Assembly (NCBI RefSeq): GCF_901447155.2
Contig: NZ_LR588414.1
Location: 62,001 to 126,000, forward strand
DNA length: 64,000 nucleotides
Source of the DNA: Peptoniphilus catoniae
GTDB taxonomy: Bacteria; Bacillota; Clostridia; Tissierellales; Peptoniphilaceae
Reading direction: 5' to 3'
The translations under genes were made by a program, and so were the position numbers. Position 1 is the stretch's first letter. Each line of letters starts with the position of its first letter. The notes beneath the pieces are model-generated. The model made no database searches, was not told where the DNA came from, and was given only the letters and a program-made list of their open reading frames with translations. This document shows positions 36,895-46,653 of the stretch, piece by piece.

Positions 36895-38116
36895 ATTTAA
36901 TTTTAATTCTGTGGAAAATCTTCTTTCCTTTTTTAATGAGAAGAGATCCATCTGTAAAGTCATCTAAGGTAATTGTCCTATCTATTTCTGAAACTTTCTT
37001 ATCGTTTACTGAGACCCCGTTTTGTTGAATAAGGCGTCTGCCCTCTGAGTTGGACTTTATAAGCCCTACTTCACTCATAAGTTCAATTAAATTTTTGCCT
37101 TCTTCAAAGTCTTTTTTATCAAACTCACTTGAAGGAATATTTTCACTGTCAGCTCCTCCGGCAAATAAGGCTTTTGATGCTTCAAGGGCCTTATTGGCTT
37201 CTTCCTCTCCGTGAACATCTTTTACTATTTCAAAGGCAAGTTTTTCCTTAGCCTTATTAAGTTCTGCTCCTTGAAGCTTTTCATATTCTTTTATTTCATC
37301 CATATCCATTAGGGTAAGAAGCTTCATAAACTTAATTACATCTCTGTCATCTACGTTTCTTAGGTATTGGAACATTTCATAGGGTGAGGTTTTCTTTTCA
37401 TCTAACCAAATAGCGCCTTTTTCAGTTTTACCCATTTTAATACCTGCTGCAGTAGTAAGAAGTTTGAAGGTCATGGAGTAAACCTTGTCCTGTTCAAGCT
37501 TTCTTACAAGTTCATAGCCTCCAAGCATATTGGACCATTGGTCGGATCCTCCAAGCTGCAATTTACATCCATACTTTCTGTATAGGTATAAAAAGTCATA
37601 GGATTGCAAAAGCATATAACCGAATTCAAAAAAGGTCAGCCCTTGTTCCATTCTATTTTTGTAGCAGTCAAAGGTAAGCATTCTGTTTACACTGAAATGA
37701 ACTCCTATTTCTCTCATAAACTCCAAAAAGTTAAAGTCAAGTATCCAGTCGGCATTGTTTACAAAAATTGCCTTGCCGTCGGAAAAGTCCAAAAGCTTTG
37801 AAAGCTGCTCTTTAAAGCACTTGGCATTGTGGTCAATTGTTTCCTTGGTCATAACCTTACGCATATCAGTTTTACCTGAAGGGTCGCCAATCATAGTAGT
37901 GCCTCCTCCGAGTAGAGCTATAGGTGTATGACCTGCCCTTTGCATATGTTGCATAACTCTTATTTGCAGGAAGTGTCCCAGGGTTAAGGAGTCAGCTGTA
38001 GCATCAAATCCTATATAAAAGGGAATAGATCCTTCATTTAAAAGTTCTCTTACCTCGTCTTCGTGAGTTACCTGATCAATAAATCCTCTTTCTTCTAAAA
38101 CATCAAAAACCTTCAT
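36893..38116 (-). CDS. tyrS: Tyrosyl-tRNA synthetase TyrS (407 aa)
   Basis: Class I synthetase charging tRNA-Tyr. HIGH-like motif in GFDATADSLTLGHFLQI, KMSKS-like motif as KMGKTEKGAIW, and Tyr-binding QLGGSDQWSNMLGG. The C-terminal S4-like domain ends SLLIKKGKKIFHRI. ATG at 38116 follows TGGAGG on the minus strand; longer in-frame starts fall inside the T-box leader. The KMGKT form suggests the TyrS branch (TyrRS-Z type) common in Firmicutes; not certain. Confidence 0.95.
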   Translation of the reverse strand: MKVFDVLEERGFIDQVTHEDEVRELLNEGSIPFYIGFDATADSLTLGHFLQIRVMQHMQRAGHTPIALLGGGTTMIGDPSGKTDMRKVMTKETIDHNAKCFKEQLSKLLDFSDGKAIFVNNADWILDFNFLEFMREIGVHFSVNRMLTFDCYKNRMEQGLTFFEFGYMLLQSYDFLYLYRKYGCKLQLGGSDQWSNMLGGYELVRKLEQDKVYSMTFKLLTTAAGIKMGKTEKGAIWLDEKKTSPYEMFQYLRNVDDRDVIKFMKLLTLMDMDEIKEYEKLQGAELNKAKEKLAFEIVKDVHGEEEANKALEASKALFAGGADSENIPSSEFDKKDFEEGKNLIELMSEVGLIKSNSEGRRLIQQNGVSVNDKKVSEIDRTITLDDFTDGSLLIKKGKKIFHRIKIK

Positions 38117-38118
38117 AA

Positions 38119-38280
38119 ATTCCTCCACAAAATAAAAATAGCTACCGACTTGAAAGGACACATTCGTGGTACCACCTTTCTTTGCCGTAGCCTCCTACTG
38201 TTTAGACACAGTTATCTTAAAACTCGGGTATTGTAATTCAGCCTAAGCCTACTGTATACCTTCTTTGTTTTTATACGATT
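38119..38280 (-). promoter_or_regulatory. T-box riboswitch with very short Stem I, controlling tyrS
   Basis: Read on the minus strand. The T-box AGGTGGTACCACG (about 38165-38177) has TGGT that can pair with the ACCA 3' end of tRNA-Tyr (A discriminator). Stem I is only about 33 bases: GGTAT (5') pairs with ATACC (3'), the specifier loop has AGTA on one side and TGAATTACA (specifier TAC, Tyr) on the other, and the upper helix is GGC/GCT with a TTAG loop. The usual distal AG-bulge and T-loop modules are missing. A following CTGT/ACAG hairpin may be Stem III. A terminator with outer GCTAC/GTAGC and inner GAAAGG/CCTTTC helices ends in TATTTTTATTTT. Confidence 0.85.
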
Positions 38281-38286
38281 AGTGAG

Positions 38287-38315
38287 AGTATATTATATTT
38301 ATGCTGCCTTGTCAA
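38287..38315 (-). promoter_or_regulatory. Promoter of the tyrS T-box leader (minus strand)
   Basis: On the minus strand: perfect TTGACA (38310-38315), a 17-base spacer and TATACT (38287-38292). The predicted start is near 38280, so the short Stem I is not caused by an internal start inside a longer leader. Confidence 0.88.
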
Positions 38316-38403
38316 ATGTTAAATCCTATCTTGCTATATTATATAAACTTTTATGCAATTTCTATTAAATTAGTTTATAATTGTAGTAGCGTAGAGGTGT
38401 AAG

Positions 38404-39570
38404 ATGATAGGCATTGATATTATAAGTATAAGTAAGGTAGACAAACTTTACAAAAAATACGGTTTTAAATTTATAGATAAACTTTTCACTAAAGAGGAAA
38501 AGGAAATTTTAAAAAGAAAAAATTTCAGACCTAAGTCAATAGCAGGTATGTTTGCTGCAAAAGAGGCTATATCAAAGGCAATGGGTACAGGTATAGGCAA
38601 GCTTTCTTTTAAAGATATTAAGATTTATTACATAAATTCATCCCCTTATGGTAAAGCCTTGGGGATAAATTATAATTTGTCTATTTCCCATGATAAAGAT
38701 TTGGCAGTTGCCATTGCTTTAGAAAGCTCTCCAAAATTTTTACATAGAAGAAACCCTGATACTCACAAGGGAGATTACGGCAAGGTTGGCATACTGGCAG
38801 GCTCAAGGGGAATGACAGGCTCAGCCTATCTTGCAACTATGGCTGCCCTTAGAATGGGATCCGGCCTAGTCTATAACCTTGTGCCTAAAGATATTTTTAA
38901 TATTATGTCTATAAAATATATTGAACCTATAGTAAAGACCTATGATGATTTAGATTCCGACTTTCTTTCAAAGCTGGACTCTTTGGCAGTGGGAATGGGA
39001 ATAGGCAGAACAGAAGAAGCTAAAAAAATTCTTTTCAGTCTTCTTAGACTTAATAAAAAGATTTTAATAGATGCTGACGGCCTTAACCTTATCTCAAAAG
39101 ATCCTTCAGTTTTAAAGGACAGAGAGGTCTACACTACAGTTCTTACCCCTCACCTAATGGAGTTTAGCAGACTTTGCGGAAAAACTATAGAAGAGATAAA
39201 TGAAAATAAGGAAGAAATTGCAAGGGAGTTTGCAAGGGACTATAAAGTGGTTCTTCTTTTAAAGGGTCACAGAAGTCTGGTTACATATGATAAGGGATTT
39301 TATAAAAATAAAACAGGTAATGCCGGCATGGCCACAGCAGGCAGCGGAGATGTTCTTAGCGGCATAATAGCAAGTCTTCTTGCAAGGGGCTACTCCGCCT
39401 TTGAAGCCGCCTGTGCAGGTGCCTACATACATGGACTGGCAGGAGATATTGCCTCTGAAAACCTCGGTGAGGATTTTATGCTGGCAAGGGATATAGTAAA
39501 ATCCTTAAAATATGTACTAGGACCTATAGATTTAAGCTCCCCTAACAGTTTCAGCTCTTTAAAATTATAA
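38404..39570 (+). CDS. acpS: Fusion of holo-ACP synthase (AcpS) and ADP-dependent NAD(P)HX dehydratase (NnrD-like), 388 aa
   Basis: Two enzymes in one chain. Residues 1 to about 112 are AcpS, which adds phosphopantetheine to acyl carrier protein: MIGIDIISI (Asp metal ligand), FAAKEAISKAMGTG (Glu ligand), SISHDKDLAVAIA. Residues from about 120 to 388 are the ribokinase-like dehydratase that repairs hydrated NAD(P)H: GDYGKVGILAGSRGMTGSAY, DADGLNLIS, LTPHLMEFSRL, GNAGMATAGSGDVLSGI. The usual YjeF_N epimerase partner is not in this protein. A normal Firmicute arrangement is acpS and nnr as adjacent genes, so the fusion probably arose by losing the stop between them. Start ATG with GAGGTG upstream. 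Confidence 0.9.
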   Translation: MIGIDIISISKVDKLYKKYGFKFIDKLFTKEEKEILKRKNFRPKSIAGMFAAKEAISKAMGTGIGKLSFKDIKIYYINSSPYGKALGINYNLSISHDKDLAVAIALESSPKFLHRRNPDTHKGDYGKVGILAGSRGMTGSAYLATMAALRMGSGLVYNLVPKDIFNIMSIKYIEPIVKTYDDLDSDFLSKLDSLAVGMGIGRTEEAKKILFSLLRLNKKILIDADGLNLISKDPSVLKDREVYTTVLTPHLMEFSRLCGKTIEEINENKEEIAREFARDYKVVLLLKGHRSLVTYDKGFYKNKTGNAGMATAGSGDVLSGIIASLLARGYSAFEAACAGAYIHGLAGDIASENLGEDFMLARDIVKSLKYVLGPIDLSSPNSFSSLKL

Positions 39571-39584
39571 GATGAGGGAAGATT

Positions 39585-39932
39585 ATGCTAATTAAAAGAG
39601 GAGATATTTTCTATGCCGATCTTTCTCCTGTAATAGGTTCGGAGCAGGGAGGAGTCAGACCGGTAGTGATTATACAAAACGATATGGGCAACAAATATTC
39701 TCCGACTACTATTGTTGCAGCTATAACTTCACAACTTAATAAAACAAAGCTTCCCACTCATGTAAATGTAAACTCAAAAGATGTGCCTCTTCCCAAAAAT
39801 TCTGTTATACTTCTTGAACAAATAAGAACTATAGACAAGAAGAGATTGAGAGAAAGAATAGGACACTTTGATGATAAGATTATGAGAGAAATTGATGATG
39901 CAATTAAAGTCAGCCTGGAAGTCAAATCCTAA
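39585..39932 (+). CDS. mazF: MazF/PemK-family endoribonuclease toxin (115 aa)
   Basis: Sequence-specific mRNA interferase of the EndoA/NdoA type: [33 protein letters not shown] at the N-terminus, then a conserved [17 protein letters not shown] and [16 protein letters not shown]. The catalytic Arg and Thr environment of EndoA is present (GGVRPV, AITSQ). In Bacillus the antitoxin gene ndoAI lies directly upstream; here only 14 bases separate it from the AcpS fusion gene and no small ribbon-helix-helix or AbrB-like gene is visible on either strand. Probably co-transcribed with the fusion gene. Confidence 0.92.
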   Translation: MLIKRGDIFYADLSPVIGSEQGGVRPVVIIQNDMGNKYSPTTIVAAITSQLNKTKLPTHVNVNSKDVPLPKNSVILLEQIRTIDKKRLRERIGHFDDKIMREIDDAIKVSLEVKS

Positions 39933-39958
39933 TAGACCCTTGAAGGGGTCTATTTTAA
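39931..39958 (+). terminator. Terminator overlapping the mazF stop
   Basis: A perfect 9-bp stem (39931-39939 with 39946-39954), 6-base loop, T-rich but short tail. Confidence 0.75.
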
Positions 39959-40016
39959 TGTATAAAAATTGATTATTTCATAGTATAATTACCATAGATT
40001 AAGTAAAGGAGATATT

Positions 40017-42086
40017 ATGTATACTAAATATAAAAACAAGATTTTTTTAATTCTAATATTAATTTCAATAATATTTTCAACAACCTTTGCCATTGGAAGA
40101 CACAAGGTTGAAAAAAATTACAGACACTATGATATAGTTGCAGGCTATGACGATTTTGCAAGACTTGGTTATGGCAATGGAGATTTGCCTGTAGAATATT
40201 TCAAGAAGCTTTATGACAGGGGACTTACAACAGTATCTTTTAACGAAGTAACTATTGCAGGTCTTAAATCTTTTCCGGGGTCAAGTGTTTCAACTCAAAT
40301 AATAGGAAATGACCTTATAGTTACAGGTAGCGATAAGGAGCTTAACTTTATAAAAGAAGGTTTATCAACTCTAAAGGACAAGAGAAAGATGGAGCTTTCA
40401 AATGGAAGGCTTGTTGTAGAGGGAAGACCGTCAGATATAGTAAGCTATGAACTTGACGCCTATGACACCTATGAAAATAAAATGAAGGGATCCTTACCTA
40501 AGGGTTCCATGCTTGAATATGTAGGTTTAGGCTTTGATTCTGATTTAGTTAATGAAATTAAAGATATAGGTATTGATGTAACTCTTCGCCCGGTGTATTT
40601 TCCAAATGTCCAAGATTCGAGACTAACTATGGAAAGATTTATAAACTCAGTTAAGTCTTTAAATCCTAATCAGAGATATATAGTATTTTCAGGCAAGGAG
40701 TTTTATAAAAATACTGAAGAGGATACAAAGATCCAAGAGGATTTTGAAAAATTTTTATCTGAAAACAAAATAGCCATAGGCTTAATAGAGGCTTCAACTC
40801 AAAGGGGACACTTGTCTGTAAACGGACTTGACCCTATAATAAAAAAAGATTCCACAAGAAAACTTAGAGCCTTTACCACTTGGGATTATTTAGCTTCACA
40901 ATATGATTATGAAATACCATTCCACCAAGAAGGTCAAGAGCTTACCAATGTATATTATAGGGCAATTTCAGAAAGAAATATTTCAGTTATTTTCCTTTCA
41001 GGCTTTATAAAATCTCAAACTGCCATTACAGATCCTGACGCCTATGGAAGAGTTATAGGCTCCTTAGAAGAAAGAATGGCCGATAAGGGATATTCCTTAG
41101 GAGATGTAAATCCTATGGGATCCTGGCAGGTAAGCTCATATATGAAGGTGCCTGTAGCCTTAGGATCAGCTGCAGCTTCGATTTTGCTTTTAGAACTTAT
41201 ATTTCATCTACCTGCTTTTGCTTCAATGACTCTTTTAATTTTGGGAGTCCTGGCAAGTATAGGCTTTTTCGCCTTGGGTAAACTAGAATCTTTAGGCAAT
41301 GTGCTTTTTAATTTAAATTCCATAATAGTGTTTCCACTTCTTTCCATTTGCTACATTCTTGAAAATTATAAGCAAATCAGAAATAGAAGATATGAGTCAA
41401 AACTTGGCAAGATATTTTTCCATGGAAGTTTAATCCTTTTAATATCCATAGCAATTACTATGGTAGGAGCCTTACATGAAGTGTCCTTTATGAGTGGCAC
41501 TAACTATCTTCTTGAAATAAATATCTTTAGAGGAGTAAAAATTTCTCAGCTGTTGCCCCTGCTTTGTAGTATTTTTATATACACGGCCTATATAGGTTTT
41601 GACGAAAAAATTCACAGAGAGGTAAGAATAGAGCCTAGGGAAATAAAAAGAGTAATGACCAGCAAAATCGAACTTTGGCAGGCTGCCTTGGGACTGATTT
41701 TTCTTTTAATCTTAGCTGCATTTGTAGTAAGGGGAGGAAATACAAGTGCAAAGGTACCTAAGCCCGAGCTGCTAATGAGAAATCTAATGGAGCAATATCT
41801 ACCTGTAAGACCAAGAACAAAATCAATAATAGCAGGATATCCGGCAATATTTATTTTAGTTTATTTGGCCTATAAGAAAAAGGGAGATATGCTGGGACTT
41901 GTCTTATGTCTACTTGCAACTATAGGAATGACTGACATAGTTAACACCTTTTCCCATATTAGGACTCCTATAAAGATATCCTTTACAAGAATAGGTGTTG
42001 AAATTGTCGTTGCTTTAGTAATATCGTTTATAGTTCTTTTAATAGCCGATTTAATCAGGAAGGGGTACGAAAAGTATATTGACTAA
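40017..42086 (+). CDS. DUF5693-family polytopic membrane protein (689 aa)
   Basis: An N-terminal membrane segment (residues about 9-27) is followed by a large extracytoplasmic domain of about 350 residues, then about eight to ten membrane segments. Resembles DUF5693 proteins of Clostridia and Tissierellia, which commonly sit beside csaB as here. Function unknown; position suggests a role in building or flipping a surface polymer. It overlaps csaB by 8 bases. AAAGGAG site before the ATG. Confidence 0.8.
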   Translation: MYTKYKNKIFLILILISIIFSTTFAIGRHKVEKNYRHYDIVAGYDDFARLGYGNGDLPVEYFKKLYDRGLTTVSFNEVTIAGLKSFPGSSVSTQIIGNDLIVTGSDKELNFIKEGLSTLKDKRKMELSNGRLVVEGRPSDIVSYELDAYDTYENKMKGSLPKGSMLEYVGLGFDSDLVNEIKDIGIDVTLRPVYFPNVQDSRLTMERFINSVKSLNPNQRYIVFSGKEFYKNTEEDTKIQEDFEKFLSENKIAIGLIEASTQRGHLSVNGLDPIIKKDSTRKLRAFTTWDYLASQYDYEIPFHQEGQELTNVYYRAISERNISVIFLSGFIKSQTAITDPDAYGRVIGSLEERMADKGYSLGDVNPMGSWQVSSYMKVPVALGSAAASILLLELIFHLPAFASMTLLILGVLASIGFFALGKLESLGNVLFNLNSIIVFPLLSICYILENYKQIRNRRYESKLGKIFFHGSLILLISIAITMVGALHEVSFMSGTNYLLEINIFRGVKISQLLPLLCSIFIYTAYIGFDEKIHREVRIEPREIKRVMTSKIELWQAALGLIFLLILAAFVVRGGNTSAKVPKPELLMRNLMEQYLPVRPRTKSIIAGYPAIFILVYLAYKKKGDMLGLVLCLLATIGMTDIVNTFSHIRTPIKISFTRIGVEIVVALVISFIVLLIADLIRKGYEKYID

Positions 42087-43182
42087 GAGGATTTTAGTTT
42101 CAGGATATTACGGTTATAACAATATAGGAGATGAGGCCATCCTTAAAGGACTGGTAGATGGAATATCATCAAAAACCGATGCACAGCTTGTAATACTTTC
42201 CAAAAATCCTGATTGGACAACAGCCAAATACAAGGTGAAAAGTGTAAATCGTTCAAAACTTTCCACAATAATTAAAGAGGTTAAAAAGGCGGATATGGTT
42301 CTTCTGGGAGGAGGATCTCTTCTCCAGGATGTTACCAGCAAAAAATCTATAATATATTATCTAGGCATACTTATGCTGGGGATCCTTTTTAAGAAAAAAA
42401 CCTTTATATATTCCCAGGGCATAGGGCCTATAAGACTTAAAAGAAACAGATATCTTACAAAGAAAATACTTTCGAAAGTGGACTTTATTAATGTGAGAGA
42501 TAACCAATCTCACAGAGAATTAAAAGAGCTTGGAATAAATAGAGAAGTTCTTGTTACAACTGATACAGTTTTTGGAATTAATAAAGTAGGAAAGGACTGT
42601 GGAAGAGAAATTTTAGAAAAGCTGTCTGTAGATCCAAAAAAGAAAAATATTTGTTTTACTATAATGAATTGGAAAAACTATGGAGATCAAACGGTAGATA
42701 AGGTTTCAAAATTAATAGAGTTGATTTTTAAAGAAAGAACAGACGTAAATATTATTTTAGTTCCATTTTTCTATCACTTAGATTTAGCCATAGAAAGAAA
42801 GATTTACAATAGACTTAAACCTGTCTTTGAGGATTTATATATTTTGGAAGACTACCTTCATGTAAAGGAGTACCTATCTCTAATTTCCAATATGGACCTT
42901 ATGCTGTCAATGAGACTTCACGGTTTGATTTTTGCAACACTTACAGGAGCCTACCCCATAGGAATAAGTTATGATCCTAAAATAGATGGTTTTATTAAGG
43001 AGCTTGACAGAGTGCAAAGATACTATGTTGAGGATTTTGACGAAAATATGCTGGCAGAGGAAATTCTAAACTCCCTGGATAATTTAGAAAGCTTAAAGGA
43101 AGAAACTGCGGCACATTTAGATAAATTTTATAAGCTTACAAACATACATAATGAAGCTGTAGCAAGGGTTATTAACAGTTAG
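42079..43182 (+). CDS. csaB: Polysaccharide pyruvyl transferase CsaB (367 aa)
   Basis: Adds pyruvate ketal groups to secondary cell-wall polymers, the anchor for SLH-domain proteins in many Firmicutes. GT-B-like family pattern: YYGYNNIGDEAILKGL at the start, VLLGGGSLLQD, TFIYSQGIGPI, and MRLHGLIFATLTGAYPIGISYDPKI near the end. The start is a TTG with GGAAGGGGT before it. No SLH protein is present in the window to confirm the anchoring role. Middle of a four-gene surface-polymer block. Confidence 0.9.
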   Translation: MTKRILVSGYYGYNNIGDEAILKGLVDGISSKTDAQLVILSKNPDWTTAKYKVKSVNRSKLSTIIKEVKKADMVLLGGGSLLQDVTSKKSIIYYLGILMLGILFKKKTFIYSQGIGPIRLKRNRYLTKKILSKVDFINVRDNQSHRELKELGINREVLVTTDTVFGINKVGKDCGREILEKLSVDPKKKNICFTIMNWKNYGDQTVDKVSKLIELIFKERTDVNIILVPFFYHLDLAIERKIYNRLKPVFEDLYILEDYLHVKEYLSLISNMDLMLSMRLHGLIFATLTGAYPIGISYDPKIDGFIKELDRVQRYYVEDFDENMLAEEILNSLDNLESLKEETAAHLDKFYKLTNIHNEAVARVINS

Positions 43183-43191
43183 GAGGATTTT

Positions 43192-43872
43192 ATGAAAAAT
43201 AATTATTATAAGGAAAAATTAAATTCTCAAATGCTTTTTCAAGTCTATGACACTAAAATAGAAAGGATTAAGTCATATCTCTTTCATGAAATAGACAGAG
43301 TGAGAAAGGACTTAACCGGCAAAGAAAATCTTCTTGAAGTAGGCTGCGGATATGGCAGAATATTAAAAGAACTCTCAAAGGATGCAGGCTTCTTAAAGGG
43401 AATAGATATTTCAGAAGATTCAATAGAACTTGGAAAAGATTACCTAAAGGATTTAAAAAATGTAGAGCTTGAGGCTATTGATATAAATGACCTTAAAGCT
43501 GAAGATGAATTTGATGTGGTAATATCTTTGCAAAACGGACTTTCATCTCTAAAGACGGATCCGGACAAAATTATAAAAATATGCCTTAAGGCTTTAAAAG
43601 ATAAGGGCAGGGCTTATTTCAGTACCTATAGTGGCAAGTTTTGGGAAGATAGAATAAAATGGTTTGAGGAACAGGCGGAAAAGAAGCTTCTCGGCGAAAT
43701 AGACTACGAAAGGACCAAGGACGGAGTAATTTATTGTAAGGACGGCTTTAAGGCAGTTACCTTTACAGAAGAAGATCTTAGAGAATTAGGTGAAAGATCC
43801 GGATATAGATATATAATTGAAGAAGTGGATGAATCAAGTTTGTTTTTAATAATAGATAAGATTAAGAGATAA
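43192..43872 (+). CDS. Class I SAM-dependent methyltransferase (226 aa)
   Basis: Rossmann-type methyltransferase: motif I LLEVGCGYGRILKEL near residues 44-58, acidic end of beta2 in LKGIDISEDSIELG, and IDINDL after it. A short motif IV-like VVISLQNGLSSL replaces the usual acidic residue form. Substrate unknown; its position between csaB and tagA/wecG suggests modification of a glycan or lipid intermediate. AGGAGG precedes the ATG. Confidence 0.82.
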   Translation: MKNNYYKEKLNSQMLFQVYDTKIERIKSYLFHEIDRVRKDLTGKENLLEVGCGYGRILKELSKDAGFLKGIDISEDSIELGKDYLKDLKNVELEAIDINDLKAEDEFDVVISLQNGLSSLKTDPDKIIKICLKALKDKGRAYFSTYSGKFWEDRIKWFEEQAEKKLLGEIDYERTKDGVIYCKDGFKAVTFTEEDLRELGERSGYRYIIEEVDESSLFLIIDKIKR

Positions 43873-43890
43873 AGGAAAAGTGGTGATGAT

Positions 43891-44646
43891 TTGGATAAGG
43901 TTAGTATTTTCGGTGTTAATGTCCTAAATATAAGTTTTAAGGAAGCGGTGGAAAGGATAAAAGAACTTTTAAAAGAGGAAAAATTCCACTACATAGTAAC
44001 ACCCAACACTGAAATAGTAATGGATGCCAAGAATAATCCAAAAATGAAAGAGATCCTCAACAATGCGGATATGAGTGTACCTGACGGCATAGGGCTTATA
44101 TACGGGTCTAAAATAAGAAACAAACCTTTAAAGGAAAGAGTTACAGGCTATGATTTATCCCTGGAGATGCTTAATATTTGCGAAAAGGAAGGTTACAGTC
44201 TTTATCTTTTAGGAACGAAGCCGGAAACTGTAAAAAAAGCCTATACAAGCTTAAAGGAGCAAAGACCTAAGCTTAACTTAATTGGATATAATCACGGATT
44301 TTTTAAGGGGGCACATACAAATCAAGCTGGCCATGAAGAAGAAATCAAGGTAATAGAAGAAATAAACAGACTTAAGCCCGACATTATTTTCTTAGGGCTA
44401 GGCTATCCTAAACAGGAAATTTGGATAGATACCAATAAGGATAAATTAAATACCAGATTAATAATAGGAAACGGTGGAGTTATAGACATATTGTCGGGAG
44501 ATGCCAAAAGGGCTCCTGATATTTTTATAAAGCTTAACCTGGAGTGGTTTTACAGACTTATAACAAACCCTTCAAGGATAAAAAGACAAATGGCAATACC
44601 TAAGTTTTTAGCTGCGGTAATCTTTAATAAAGATTCCGTTAAGTAA
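43891..44646 (+). CDS. tagA: WecG/TagA/CpsF-family glycosyltransferase (251 aa)
   Basis: N-acetylmannosamine-type transferase family acting on undecaprenyl-linked GlcNAc in teichoic acid or surface polymer assembly. Family signatures: [36 protein letters not shown] (catalytic Asp region), [15 protein letters not shown] and [15 protein letters not shown]. The start is TTG at 43891 with GGTGATG before it. Together with csaB and the methyltransferase it suggests a secondary cell-wall polymer pathway. The tagA name follows the family and is less certain than the family itself. Confidence 0.88.
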   Translation: MDKVSIFGVNVLNISFKEAVERIKELLKEEKFHYIVTPNTEIVMDAKNNPKMKEILNNADMSVPDGIGLIYGSKIRNKPLKERVTGYDLSLEMLNICEKEGYSLYLLGTKPETVKKAYTSLKEQRPKLNLIGYNHGFFKGAHTNQAGHEEEIKVIEEINRLKPDIIFLGLGYPKQEIWIDTNKDKLNTRLIIGNGGVIDILSGDAKRAPDIFIKLNLEWFYRLITNPSRIKRQMAIPKFLAAVIFNKDSVK

Positions 44647-44657
44647 GGAGGATTAAT

Positions 44658-46604
44658 TTGAATTTAGAACAAAAAAGTATCAACACTATTAGAATGCTTT
44701 CAATAGATCAGATTCAAGAAGCAAATTCCGGACACCCGGGTCTGCCTCTAGGAGCTGCACCTATGGCATACACTTTATGGAAAAAAATGAAAAAAAATCC
44801 CGATGATCCTAATTGGATGAATAGAGATAGATTTATATTATCAGCAGGTCATGGATCAGCTCTTTTATACTCTATTCTTCATCTGTACGGCTATGGTCTA
44901 AAAATAGAGGATCTTAAAAACTTTAGACAATTTAACGCCCTAACACCGGGGCACCCTGAATACGGACACACCGTAGGAGTTGAAGCCACTACAGGACCCT
45001 TAGGTCAAGGAATATCTATGGCTGTAGGTATGGCTTTAGCTGAAAGTCATTTGGCAGCTCTTTACAATAATGAATATGAAATTATAAATCACAACACCTA
45101 TGTAATTTGTGGCGACGGAGACCTTATGGAGGGTATATCCAACGAAGCATCCTCTTTGGCGGGCACCCTTGAGCTGGGCAAGCTTATAGTTTTATATGAC
45201 TCAAACAATATTACTATTGAGGGCTCAACAGACATAGCCTTTAGAGAAAATGTAGCACAAAGATATGAAGCTTTGGGATGGCAGACTATAGAAGTCCAAG
45301 ACGGAAATGATATAGAAGCCATATCAAAGGCTATAGAAGAGGCTAAAGCAGAAAAGAAAAAACCCAGCCTTATAGAAATAAAAACTCAAATAGGCTACGG
45401 ATCACCAAGAGCCGGCAAGTCAAAGGCCCATGGAGAACCTCTTGGAGATGACATGGCTGCTACAAGAGAATTTTACGGCTTCGGCAGTGAAACCTTTAAG
45501 GTAGATGAAGATGTATATAATCATTTTGAAGAAATAAAAAAAGATTTAAAATTTGAATATGACAAGGATAAAAGAGTAGAGAAGCTTTATGCGGACAAAT
45601 ATCCTGATCTCTATAAAAAGCTTGTAGATTCCTTTAAAGGTAAATTTAATTTAGATTTTTTAGATGATGAAGACTTTTATAAATTTGAAAAAGATATGGC
45701 AACAAGAGCTTCTTCAGGAGAAGCCTTAAATAGAATTTCCGAAAAATTTGATTTAATTATAGGTGGAAGTGCGGATCTTGCACCTTCAAATAATACTGAA
45801 ATGAAAAACAGAGAACGCTTCAGTGCAGACAACAGACTTGGATCTAATATAGGCTTCGGGGTAAGAGAACATGCCATGGCCGCAATTACCAACGGTATAT
45901 TGCTCCACGGAGGCCTAAAAGCATATTGTGCAACCTTTTTAATATTTTCAGACTATTTAAAACCTGCACTTAGACTCTCAGCACTTCAAGGGCTTCCGGC
46001 AATATATGTTTTAACACATGACTCAATAGGAGTAGGAGAAGACGGACCTACCCACCAACCTATAGAACAGCTTGCAACCCTAAGGTCAATACCTAATAAC
46101 ATAGTATTTAGACCTGCAGACGCAAAGGAAGCATCAGTAGCCTGGTCAGTAGCAATGAGGTCTAAGGATACTCCGGTTTGCATGGCTCTGTCAAGACAGG
46201 GTCTGCCTAATCTTAAAGAAAGTTCAAAGGAAGCAAGAAGGGGAGGCTATATTATAAAGAAGGAAAAATCAGATCTTGAAAAAATAATAATAGCTACAGG
46301 ATCAGAAGTGCACCTTGCCCTTGATGCTGCAAAGGATAAAGACGGGGTCAGAGTAATAAGCATGCCTTCAAGAGAGCTTTTTGAAATGCAACCTGAATCA
46401 TATCAAAAAGAAGTCATTCCAAGGACATGCGAAAAAAGACTTATAGTAGAAGCTGCAAGCTCCTTCGGCTGGGGTAAATATGCAGGTCTTAAAGGAAAAA
46501 TAATAGGTATAGACCAGTTCGGAGCATCAGGAAAGGGACCGGATATATTTAAACATTTCGGCATTACAGTTGAAAATATAAAAAAACAAGTAGAAGAGCT
46601 ATAA
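44658..46604 (+). CDS. tkt: Transketolase (648 aa)
   Basis: Thiamine diphosphate enzyme of the non-oxidative pentose phosphate route. TPP-binding [18 protein letters not shown] and [10 protein letters not shown], the N-terminal [20 protein letters not shown], the second-subunit motif [14 protein letters not shown] and the [23 protein letters not shown] segment are present. Start TTG at 44658 with AAGGAGG 7 bases before. Full length. Follows tagA after 11 bases, probably same transcript. Confidence 0.95.
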   Translation: MNLEQKSINTIRMLSIDQIQEANSGHPGLPLGAAPMAYTLWKKMKKNPDDPNWMNRDRFILSAGHGSALLYSILHLYGYGLKIEDLKNFRQFNALTPGHPEYGHTVGVEATTGPLGQGISMAVGMALAESHLAALYNNEYEIINHNTYVICGDGDLMEGISNEASSLAGTLELGKLIVLYDSNNITIEGSTDIAFRENVAQRYEALGWQTIEVQDGNDIEAISKAIEEAKAEKKKPSLIEIKTQIGYGSPRAGKSKAHGEPLGDDMAATREFYGFGSETFKVDEDVYNHFEEIKKDLKFEYDKDKRVEKLYADKYPDLYKKLVDSFKGKFNLDFLDDEDFYKFEKDMATRASSGEALNRISEKFDLIIGGSADLAPSNNTEMKNRERFSADNRLGSNIGFGVREHAMAAITNGILLHGGLKAYCATFLIFSDYLKPALRLSALQGLPAIYVLTHDSIGVGEDGPTHQPIEQLATLRSIPNNIVFRPADAKEASVAWSVAMRSKDTPVCMALSRQGLPNLKESSKEARRGGYIIKKEKSDLEKIIIATGSEVHLALDAAKDKDGVRVISMPSRELFEMQPESYQKEVIPRTCEKRLIVEAASSFGWGKYAGLKGKIIGIDQFGASGKGPDIFKHFGITVENIKKQVEEL

Positions 46605-46653
46605 AAATTTAAAATCTTAAAATAACTATACAAAAGAACCGGGAGGTTAAAAT

